Assembly (NCBI GenBank): GCA_004555705.1
Contig: SFHI01000070.1
Span: 1 to 16,527, forward strand
Origin: Clostridiales bacterium
GTDB taxonomy: Bacteria; Bacillota; Clostridia; Oscillospirales; Oscillospiraceae
Reading direction: 5' to 3'
DNA: 16,527 bases
Both the position numbers and the translations under genes were made by a program. The notes beneath the pieces were generated by a model. The model saw only the letters and a list, made by a program, of their open reading frames with translations, had not been told where the DNA came from and did not search any database. Shown piece by piece: positions 5,684-12,796 of the stretch (its first letter is position 1; every line of letters begins with the position of its first letter).

Positions 5684-7627
5684 ATGGCAAAGTTTGTACC
5701 CCAGTCCGAAATGCCCCTCAGCGACCAGGTCCGGGTTCGCCGGGAGAAGCTGGAGAACCTCCGCGCCGAGGGCTTCGACCCCTTTGTCCAGACCCGGTTC
5801 GAGGTGACCGCGGATTCCGCCGCCATCAAGGCGGATTATGATGCCATGGAGGGCAAGTCCGTCCGTCTGGCGGGGCGCCTCATGAGCAAGCGGGGCATGG
5901 GCAAGGTGTCCTTCTGCGACCTGCAGGACCGCACCGGCCGCATCCAGCTCTATGTCAAGTTCGACGAGATGGAGGAAAGCTCCTTCCAGCGGTTTAAGAA
6001 AAACGACATCGGCGACATTGTGGGCGTGGTGGGCGACGTGTTCAAGACCGAGCGGGGAGAAATCTCCGTCCGGGTCCATGAGGCCACGCTTCTGAGCAAG
6101 TCTTTGCTCCCCCTGCCGGAGAAGTTCCACGGTCTGACCGACAAGGAGACCCGGTTCCGCCAGCGGTATGTGGACCTGATGGTGAACCCGGAGGTCAAGC
6201 GGAATTTCGTCATCCGCTCCAAGTTTATTAAGCATTTGCGCAACTACCTGGACAACCTGGGTTACATCGAGGTGGAGACCCCGGTGCTGGGCACCATCGC
6301 CGGCGGCGCGGCAGCCCGTCCCTTTGTCACCCATCACAACACCCTGGACATCGATATGTATATGCGCATCGCCACGGAGCTGCCCCTGAAGCGGCTGATC
6401 GTAGGCGGCATGGACCGGGTGTACGAGGTGGGCCGGATTTTCCGCAACGAGGGCATGGACCCCAAGCACAACCCGGAGTTCACCAGCGTGGAGCTGTACC
6501 AGGCCTACGCGGATTTCCACGACATGATGGACATCGCCGAGGGCATCTACACCACCTTCGCCAAGGAGGTGCTGGGCACCTACAAGCTCCAGTGGATGGG
6601 CGAGGAAATCGACCTGACCCCCGGCTGGCCCAGGCTTACCATGGTGGAAGCCGTTAAAAAGTATGTGGGCATTGATTTTGGCGCCATCACGGACGACGCC
6701 GAAGCCGTGGCTGCCGCCAAGGCCAAGGGCGTGGAGCTGGCGGACGCTGCCGAAAAGACCTGGGGCAACGCCCTGTACGCCTGCTTCGACCAGAAGGTGG
6801 AGGAGCACCTGGTCCAGCCCACCTTCATCACCATGTATCCGGTGGAGGTGTCCCCTCTGACCAAGCGGTCCCCCTCCGACCCCCGTCTGACGGAGCGGTT
6901 CGAGTTCTTCATCAACCGCAGCGAGATGGGCAACGCCTACTCCGAGCTGAACGACCCCATTGACCAGCGGGAGCGCTTCGTCAAGCAGGCCGAGCAGCGG
7001 GAGCGAGGCGACGACGAGACGGAGATGCTGGATGAGGACTTCCTCACCGCTCTGGAATACGGTATGCCCCCCACGGGCGGCATGGGCATGGGCATCGACC
7101 GTGCCGTCATGCTGTTCACCGGCGCGGACACCATCCGGGAAGTGATCCTCTTCCCCACAATGAAGCCCACCGATATGCCCAAGGCTGAGAAAACGGAAGA
7201 AAAAGTTGAGAAAACTCCCGTTTCCGCTCCTGTGGCTGTGGAAGAAAAAATCGACTTTTCCAAGGTGGAAATCGAGCCTCTGTTCCAGGACTTTGTTGAC
7301 TTCGAGACCTTCTCCAAGTCCGATTTCCGGGCGGTGAAGGTGCTGGCCTGCGAAGCGGTCAAGAAGTCCAAGAAGCTCTTAAAGTTCACTTTGGACGATG
7401 GAACAGGCGTAAACCGCACCATTTTGAGCGGAATTCACACATATTATGAGCCCGAAGAGCTGGTTGGCAAGACCTGCGTGGCCATCACCAATCTGCCCCC
7501 CAGACCCATGATGGGCATCGAGTCCTGCGGTATGCTGATCTCCGCCGTGCACCACGAAGAAGGCGAGGAAAAGCTGCACCTGCTGATGCTGGATAACCAC
7601 ATTCCCGCCGGTGCGAAAATGTACTAA
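5684..7627 (+). CDS. lysS: Lysyl-tRNA synthetase (class II) with C-terminal tRNA-binding domain
   Basis: This 647-residue enzyme charges tRNA-Lys. Residues 1-500 are a complete class II LysRS. The N-terminal OB-fold anticodon-binding domain is at about 60-140. Motif 1 lies around LGYIEVETPVL (192-202), motif 2 is FRNEGMDPKHNPEF (253-266) and motif 3 is GMGMGIDRAVMLF (466-478). Standard bacterial LysRS ends near here. A charged, Pro/Ala/Val-rich linker (about 497-525) then leads to a second OB fold (about 531-647) of the Trbp111/EMAPII/MetG C-terminal type, recognisable by FSKSDFRAVKVLACEAV, LSGIHTYYEPEELVGK and LPPRPMMGIESCGML. The extra domain probably adds general tRNA affinity. GGGAGGG inside the end of greA is the ribosome site; the genes are one base apart. 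Confidence 0.97.
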   Translation: MAKFVPQSEMPLSDQVRVRREKLENLRAEGFDPFVQTRFEVTADSAAIKADYDAMEGKSVRLAGRLMSKRGMGKVSFCDLQDRTGRIQLYVKFDEMEESSFQRFKKNDIGDIVGVVGDVFKTERGEISVRVHEATLLSKSLLPLPEKFHGLTDKETRFRQRYVDLMVNPEVKRNFVIRSKFIKHLRNYLDNLGYIEVETPVLGTIAGGAAARPFVTHHNTLDIDMYMRIATELPLKRLIVGGMDRVYEVGRIFRNEGMDPKHNPEFTSVELYQAYADFHDMMDIAEGIYTTFAKEVLGTYKLQWMGEEIDLTPGWPRLTMVEAVKKYVGIDFGAITDDAEAVAAAKAKGVELADAAEKTWGNALYACFDQKVEEHLVQPTFITMYPVEVSPLTKRSPSDPRLTERFEFFINRSEMGNAYSELNDPIDQRERFVKQAEQRERGDDETEMLDEDFLTALEYGMPPTGGMGMGIDRAVMLFTGADTIREVILFPTMKPTDMPKAEKTEEKVEKTPVSAPVAVEEKIDFSKVEIEPLFQDFVDFETFSKSDFRAVKVLACEAVKKSKKLLKFTLDDGTGVNRTILSGIHTYYEPEELVGKTCVAITNLPPRPMMGIESCGMLISAVHHEEGEEKLHLLMLDNHIPAGAKMY

Positions 7628-7742
7628 AAAGTTGCAAGTTCGCTTGTACGAGAATCCTAAAAAACACCATGTTACGCCAAGCTTACGCCAATGAATGCAA
7701 ACATATTTCGGGCGGCAAGCAAAGGGCGGTGTTCAAAAACAG

Positions 7743-7782
7743 ACCGTCTGAGTTCTTCCGGAATTCAGACGGTTCTTATTTT
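7743..7782 (+). terminator. Intrinsic terminator between lysS and tnpV
   Basis: A 13-bp stem, ACCGTCTGAGTTC (7743-7755)/GAATTCAGACGGT (7761-7773), with one G-U pair and a 5-nt loop, is followed by TCTTATTTT. It lies about 115 bp beyond lysS and directly before the tnpV ribosome site. It may have arrived with the accessory insert. The gap 7628-7742 shows no gene. Confidence 0.85.
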
Positions 7783-7795
7783 AGGAGGATTGATT

Positions 7796-8143
7796 TTGAA
7801 CATGCAATATATCCGTGTAGGAGACTACTACATCCCGGACTTGGAGTTACCCCAAGAAACCCGCCCCATCGGGAAGTGGGGACGAATGCACCGGGACTAT
7901 CTGCGAGAGCACAAGCCGATTCAGTACAACTGCCTGCTTCTATCCGGCAAGCTGTGGACATACCTTGCTGATCTGAATGAGCAGGCGCAGGATAGGCTGG
8001 AGCGGATGATCGATCAGCTGAAGAAGGCCGAGGGAGTGACAGAAGAATTGAAAGCAGCTGACCCGATGGCTTGGGTTGGTGCCATGAACAATATCCGCGC
8101 CAGAGCCGAGGAGATTGTCCGAAAGGAGCTGATCTTTGTATGA
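7796..8143 (+). CDS. tnpV: TnpV-type transposon-associated protein
   Basis: This 115-residue protein matches my memory of TnpV, a small protein carried by Tn4451-like and other clostridial mobile elements; its role is not established. Recognisable features are GDYYIPDLELPQETRPIGKWGRMHRDYLREH near the start, LLLSGKLWTYLADLNEQAQDRL in the middle, and the C-terminal MAWVGAMNNIRARAEEIV. I chose the TTG at 7796 because AGGAGG (7783-7788) lies 7 bases upstream. The ATG at 7802 is possible but its spacing of 13 is long. The stop overlaps the next gene's start (ATGA). No recombinase or transposase lies beside it, so the parent element is gone or this gene travelled alone. Confidence 0.8.
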   Translation: MNMQYIRVGDYYIPDLELPQETRPIGKWGRMHRDYLREHKPIQYNCLLLSGKLWTYLADLNEQAQDRLERMIDQLKKAEGVTEELKAADPMAWVGAMNNIRARAEEIVRKELIFV

Positions 8144-8448
8144 AGATGGAAGGATATTTCCGGGCACTGGAAACCTATGTGGCATCCCGCAAGCTGAATC
8201 TGGGGGATGGCGAATCTGTCCTGTCGCTGCTCTATGAGGCATACGGTGATATCAACCCGATGTACGATGACCAAATCAAGGCTGATTTTGCAGAACTGTA
8301 TCAGGCATTGAACGGAACGCCGCTACAGGAAATGGACTGGATTATCAATCCCGTCTGCGCCCTCTGCCGGGATCGTGAACGGAATGGATTTGTGCATGGT
8401 GTTCAGGTTGGAATACGATTGGCACAGGAAGGAAAGATTACAAAATAG
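8140..8448 (+). CDS. Small accessory protein, DUF6809-like
   Basis: This 102-residue predicted soluble, helical protein has no function I can assign. The pattern ESVLSLLYEAYGDINPMYDD near residues 28-49, and a C-terminal NGFVHGVQVGIRLAQE, resembles the DUF6809 arrangement (a YGNINP-like motif, then a GF-x-LG helix). These proteins are frequent around clostridial mobile elements. The ATG at 8140 overlaps the tnpV stop (ATGA), with GAAAGGAG (8121-8128) upstream, so the pair is translationally coupled. The frame is open back to 8071, but that part lies inside tnpV. A hairpin follows 16 bases after the stop. Confidence 0.6.
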   Translation: MKMEGYFRALETYVASRKLNLGDGESVLSLLYEAYGDINPMYDDQIKADFAELYQALNGTPLQEMDWIINPVCALCRDRERNGFVHGVQVGIRLAQEGKITK

Positions 8449-8464
8449 CAGTTTGCCATAGAAT

Positions 8465-8493
8465 GCCTCGGCTCTCAGTGTGAGCCGAGGCTT
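8465..8493 (+). terminator. Hairpin ending the tnpV pair
   Basis: A perfect 10-bp stem, GCCTCGGCTC (8465-8474)/GAGCCGAGGC (8482-8491), with a 7-nt loop. The tail TTCACCTT is poor in T, so termination may be incomplete. Confidence 0.7.
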
Positions 8494-8800
8494 CACCTTG
8501 ATGGACACAGAGGAAAACTTTATCATTCTGGGGAACCTCTGAATAATCGTCTGGGGCTGAACAGCGGCTGTGCCGCATGACACACGAATAATCTCAGCCG
8601 TTTTCGTATGACGAGATCATGGATATCGTTTTGATTTCGACATGGTCAGCGAAAAGCTGGACATCTTTTTAATTCAGCTGACCTTAAGGTAATCAAGTTC
8701 TATATCGTCCACCATATAGGAAAAAGTGGAACTTCTTCCCCACCGGGAACGGGTTCAGATTTCTCGTTTATTTCAAAGACATTTCATACTGAGTTCATAA
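8494..8800. other. About 300 bp without a recognisable gene
   Basis: Neither strand shows a frame with a plausible start and ribosome site. GGGGAACCTCTGAATAA (8532-8548) looks like the end of an insertion sequence, but I cannot name one. GGTCAGC (8643) and GCTGACC (8678) are a short inverted pair. The stretch may be decayed mobile DNA. Confidence 0.4.
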
Positions 8801-8836
8801 CCCCCGGTTTTGCCTGTCGCAGAACCGGGGGCTTCG
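8801..8836. terminator. Hairpin at the 3' end of the minus-strand export operon
   Basis: CCCCCGGTTTTG (8801-8812) pairs with CAGAACCGGGGG (8820-8831) around a 7-nt loop with one wobble pair. It lies about 35 bp beyond the stop of the large minus-strand gene. Neither side has a strong T run, but the stem is long and GC-rich and could work in both directions. Confidence 0.65.
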
Positions 8837-8869
8837 TATATTCGAAGAAACAATCCTCTTTGGACGATC

Positions 8870-11800
8870 TTACTTCTCAAGCGCCTGCCTGACCACATCC
8901 GGCAGCGCCGGTTCCGGGCTGTCATTTTGGAGCTGAGCCTTTAGGCTGAGCCGGATATCCACTGCCGCCGTCAGCAGTTTCCCGCTGCCGTCACAGGTTA
9001 TCTCAACGCTTTGCAGGCTGCCATCCACAATCTTGAGCTGGATGCTTCCTTTCTCGCCGGTAATCTCCAGCTTCTCCGCCTTGGGAAAAACGCCGTGGAC
9101 AAGCTGTTCCATCCCCTCCTTGTTCAGCGTGAACGTATAAACGCTGGCGGTATCGTTCTGGCGGCACTTGAATTCCGTGTTTTCCATGTTCTTCAGGGCA
9201 ATGTCCAGCAGTTTTGCCAGGTCAAGGTTTCCCACCGCGGAGGCAGACAACGTCCTGCCGTTTTCATCGCAGACTGCATTGTCGGTAAAGTAACAGGTTT
9301 TTCCATCCTTTTCCATGCCCCGGATGGTGATGCCCGATGCGAGCCACTGGTAGTACGAAAACGCATCGCTGAGCGCCAGCTCGCCGCAGCTTGCTTCCAG
9401 CGTGACCGCAGCCGCAACCGGGTTTTTGCTCCGAAGCCGGGTCCATGCGTCGATCAACCGCACCAGATCATCGGAATACAATTCCTGCGCCTGATAATTT
9501 CCAGTGGAGACCGCCTGGGCAACGGGTTTGGGAATGGTAACATCGCCGGAAGCCGGGAGAAACTCCACAATCGCCGACAGTGAGAAGGGCGTTTTGACGG
9601 AATCCGTCAGATTGCCCGCTCCTGTAAACCGCAGCTGAGAAAGCGTCCCGTTATCCGTGATGAGATCCACTGTCAGACGGTTTGCCTCCGGCAGAAGCGC
9701 CTGCACCGACGGCATCAGCAGCCGAAGGCTTTGCGTTGCCTGACTGCCTTCCACTGTAATGGTATAAATCCCATCGACAGCGGTGATATCTGCCTGCTTG
9801 CAAATCTCCAGTGTGTTTTCCAGAAGGGCGGAATAGTCCGGCGCTGCCTCGTTTAGGCGGAAGGCCGCACCGTTTTCCAGGAATACCACACCCTCGGTAT
9901 AATACAGCTTCCGTGTCCCCTCAGAAATCTCGGTAATGTAGGTATCTCCGGTATGGACTCTGCGGATATTCGCTGTAAAGCCGACATCCTGATTCTCAAT
10001 CTGGGTCTTCACACTCAGGTGCATCTGCTGCTCCGGTTGTTCCAGATAGGTTTTGAGCAAATCGTAAGCCTGAACTGTCTGTCCCGCCCGGGTCTGGGGG
10101 AAGTATCGATACAGAAGGATTGCACCGGCACAGGCAAGCAGCAACAGGGCCAGCAGCCACCAGCGCCGTTTGAAAATCGTTTTTTCGGTTTTTCTGTGCT
10201 TTTTCCATTTCCAAAGAAGCAACCCAAGAATCAGAAGCAGAACAACCGACGCTGCCGCCAGAATTATCCATCGCATATTGGCGACAGGGGCCGCAGTGAC
10301 TGCAATTTCTACTTCCGCACCAGTCGCCTCAAAAGCAAGATAGCTGCCCATTTCCTCTGTAGAAGCCTTGCTCCAGCTTCCGTTTCTCAGAAGATAAACC
10401 ACCGCATCCGCTTGCGTGGGCAGGTAACGAACGGTATGGCTTTCCAGTCCGTCGGCAGGGATGGAAATGTGCCACTGCTCCAACACCGGATGTTCCTCCG
10501 TTTCCGGGAACAAAGTTGTACCGGGGACGATGGTAAGATTGTCCCTATCCTGAAACTGCCCCTGGACAAAGAGCATGGGCTTGCCCTCCGGACGCGCCTG
10601 TGTAGAACGCAGGGAGGTAATATAAGGATAGTACGATGCTTCGACTACCGTGTCAAACCGCAGATCCGTCAAATTGGTCGTACTCCATCGTGCGTAGCAC
10701 CCATCCCTTTGGGGAAGCTCTGGGAAAACAGAATCGTCAAAGGAATCTCCGTAATGGAAGGGAACGGTTTTGAGGGCCTGTCCATCCGATACAAAGGACA
10801 GGGTGAAGGTTTTCAGGGCGCTGGGCAGAAAATCCTCACTGTGCAGCGCATCGTAGGATATGGGCTGTGCCAGTGCGAAATAACTGACCCGGTTGATGCC
10901 TGCCAGCGTGTCGGACACAAAGAAATTCCCCGTAAATACCCCGGTATTGACCCCGGCGATGGCGCCCACATACTGTTCCGCTTCCGGAATCTCCACCATG
11001 GAGTAGCACCCGCTGACAGTGCTGGAATCGCCGCTGTAATCCTCCGCAATACCGGAGCCCACAATGCCGCCGATGTAGCTGCCACCGGACAGGGTGCATT
11101 TTGCAAAACAATTCCGGATGGTTCCGCCGGTAAGACCCGCGATACCGCCCACATAGTCGCCGTTTTCGCTGGTGATGGTGCCAAAGCCCCGGGATTCGCA
11201 GATCAAACCCAGTTCCATCCGACCGCAAATGCCGCCCACATAGCTGCGTTTCCCGGTAATTCTGCCGGTATTTTCGCAGTTGCGCACAATGGCCTTCAGT
11301 TCATACCGCCGCCGCTGGGTCAGATTTCCGCTGGGTGCGTCATCCTCCGGGTCGGCGGTGGATTCCAGTCCCATGACGCCGGTAATGCCGCCCACGTTCA
11401 GATCGCCCTCCACCGCCGCGCTGTTCTGGCAGGAGCCTACCAGACCTTCCGTTATGGCATCCAGATCTACCTCGGAGATATCTGTCACCGTCTCCTTTTT
11501 CGCGTCCTCCGTGGCCAGGGCGAAGGTGCGGGAAATGGCACTGATCTGACCGGAGATGGCGCTGATGTCATTGGTCAGGGTATCTACACCCTGCCCGATG
11601 GCATTGCGCAGATCGCCGGAGGTGTTCGCCATGCCCTGCACGGCGCTGCCCAGACTGGACAGGGCTTCCTCATTCACCTCGCCGCTGGCAGCACCGGAAA
11701 CCAGAGATTCCAGCGCGGAACGGGCGCTGCTCTGATAACCGGTCAGGGTCTGGATGCAGGACTGCACATCGCCGCCCATATCCGCACCGTTGCTGCCCGC

Positions 11801-12796
11801 CCGGCTGACCAGACCACCCAGATTCTCAAACTGCTTACTCAGGGTTTCCAGATAGTCCGGAGAAAGAATGGTCTGGATGTGGGGCTCGATCTGTCCCACA
11901 ACACCGCCCACATCCTTGCGCCCGGTAATGAAGCCTTCATTGCGGCACCCTTCCACGAAGCCGCAGCTTCTGCCCACGATACCGCCCAGGTTGTAGCCGA
12001 TGTGGGGGTACCCCACAGAGCCGGAATTGACGCAGCTCGTTATGGTGCCGCTGGAATAGCCCGCGATGCCGCCGGTATCCGAGGCTGCATCCGAGGCGTC
12101 CAGATTGGCGGTTTTGGAAAAATCCATGCTGAAATCCAGTCGGATATCTTTGGGATTGATGGTGGGGTCCACACTTTCGGTGTTTACAGATGCGCTGCTG
12201 CGGCAGGAGGTAAGGCTGCCGCAGTTGTATCCTGTAATACCGCCGGTACGGTTGTCACCGGTTACACTGCCTTCCGCACGGCAGGCGCGGAGCGTTCCGT
12301 AATTCATACCCGCAATGCCGCCGGTATTGGTCTTACCGACAACGGTTCCGATGAACGTACCGTTTTCAACCGTACCATAGTTTTCCCCCGCAATACCGCC
12401 CACGGACAATCCGTCGCCGCCGGGGGCGACAATTCCCTGAACCGTCAGGTTTTTGACTACAGCCGTTGGCTGTAGGATTCCAAACAGTCCGGCAGGTGAC
12501 AGGCTCTGGGTCAGAGAAAGACCGCTGATGGTATGTCCACCGCCGTCGAAGCTGCCGCCGAAGGTGGGTATGGAGGCAAAATCCGTTTCCTCCAGAGAAA
12601 TATCCGCCGTGAGCAGCACCTGCTTATTCTGTGACCAGCTGTCCAGCACACAGTTTTCCGCAAAGGTCAGAAATTCTTCCGCGGATGTAATGTGGATGGT
12701 TTCCGGGGTATCCAGTAATTCCTCTGCCGCCGCGGGCATCGACAGTCCAAACAGCAAAGTAAGCGCCAGCAGCGCGGCTAAGTATTTACGCTTCAC
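8870..12796 (-). CDS. Large secreted, membrane-anchored GLUG-repeat protein with duplicated C-terminal domain
   Basis: This 1308-residue protein has no assigned function. A signal peptide spans 1-24 (cut near AAAEE). GLUG-type beta-helix repeats (VGGIAGENYGTV, TGGIAGMNYGTL, LGGIVGRSCGFV) run from about 80 to 300 and resume at about 452-625. A Ser/Ala/Gly-rich helical insert (about 312-430) separates them and resembles the coiled coils of YhgE/Pip proteins. A segment near 664-725 (FVSDGQALKTVPFHYGDSF) looks like a Flg_new/Listeria-Bacteroides repeat. Two membrane segments (843-862 and 879-895) flank a basic loop (KWKKHRKTEK), so both the 1-840 part and the 900-1308 tail should lie outside the cell. 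The tail is two related halves (about 908-1082 and 1108-1290), perhaps LolA/LppX-like. The start is GTG (12796-12794), with AAGGAGAG upstream, overlapping the pump gene by 11 bases. It probably assists the pump. Confidence 0.88.
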   Translation of the reverse strand: MKRKYLAALLALTLLFGLSMPAAAEELLDTPETIHITSAEEFLTFAENCVLDSWSQNKQVLLTADISLEETDFASIPTFGGSFDGGGHTISGLSLTQSLSPAGLFGILQPTAVVKNLTVQGIVAPGGDGLSVGGIAGENYGTVENGTFIGTVVGKTNTGGIAGMNYGTLRACRAEGSVTGDNRTGGITGYNCGSLTSCRSSASVNTESVDPTINPKDIRLDFSMDFSKTANLDASDAASDTGGIAGYSSGTITSCVNSGSVGYPHIGYNLGGIVGRSCGFVEGCRNEGFITGRKDVGGVVGQIEPHIQTILSPDYLETLSKQFENLGGLVSRAGSNGADMGGDVQSCIQTLTGYQSSARSALESLVSGAASGEVNEEALSSLGSAVQGMANTSGDLRNAIGQGVDTLTNDISAISGQISAISRTFALATEDAKKETVTDISEVDLDAITEGLVGSCQNSAAVEGDLNVGGITGVMGLESTADPEDDAPSGNLTQRRRYELKAIVRNCENTGRITGKRSYVGGICGRMELGLICESRGFGTITSENGDYVGGIAGLTGGTIRNCFAKCTLSGGSYIGGIVGSGIAEDYSGDSSTVSGCYSMVEIPEAEQYVGAIAGVNTGVFTGNFFVSDTLAGINRVSYFALAQPISYDALHSEDFLPSALKTFTLSFVSDGQALKTVPFHYGDSFDDSVFPELPQRDGCYARWSTTNLTDLRFDTVVEASYYPYITSLRSTQARPEGKPMLFVQGQFQDRDNLTIVPGTTLFPETEEHPVLEQWHISIPADGLESHTVRYLPTQADAVVYLLRNGSWSKASTEEMGSYLAFEATGAEVEIAVTAAPVANMRWIILAAASVVLLLILGLLLWKWKKHRKTEKTIFKRRWWLLALLLLACAGAILLYRYFPQTRAGQTVQAYDLLKTYLEQPEQQMHLSVKTQIENQDVGFTANIRRVHTGDTYITEISEGTRKLYYTEGVVFLENGAAFRLNEAAPDYSALLENTLEICKQADITAVDGIYTITVEGSQATQSLRLLMPSVQALLPEANRLTVDLITDNGTLSQLRFTGAGNLTDSVKTPFSLSAIVEFLPASGDVTIPKPVAQAVSTGNYQAQELYSDDLVRLIDAWTRLRSKNPVAAAVTLEASCGELALSDAFSYYQWLASGITIRGMEKDGKTCYFTDNAVCDENGRTLSASAVGNLDLAKLLDIALKNMENTEFKCRQNDTASVYTFTLNKEGMEQLVHGVFPKAEKLEITGEKGSIQLKIVDGSLQSVEITCDGSGKLLTAAVDIRLSLKAQLQNDSPEPALPDVVRQALEK

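Noticed and set aside
5660..6808. 382-codon minus-strand frame opposite lysS
   Set aside because: It is a shadow of the lysS codons: His-, Leu- and Gly-rich sequence with no domain and no ribosome site.
9953..12475. 840-codon open frame on the plus strand opposite the GLUG gene
   Set aside because: It is antisense to a protein with a clear signal peptide, GLUG repeats and membrane segments. It has no ribosome site and its composition is that of a reverse-frame shadow in GC-rich DNA.
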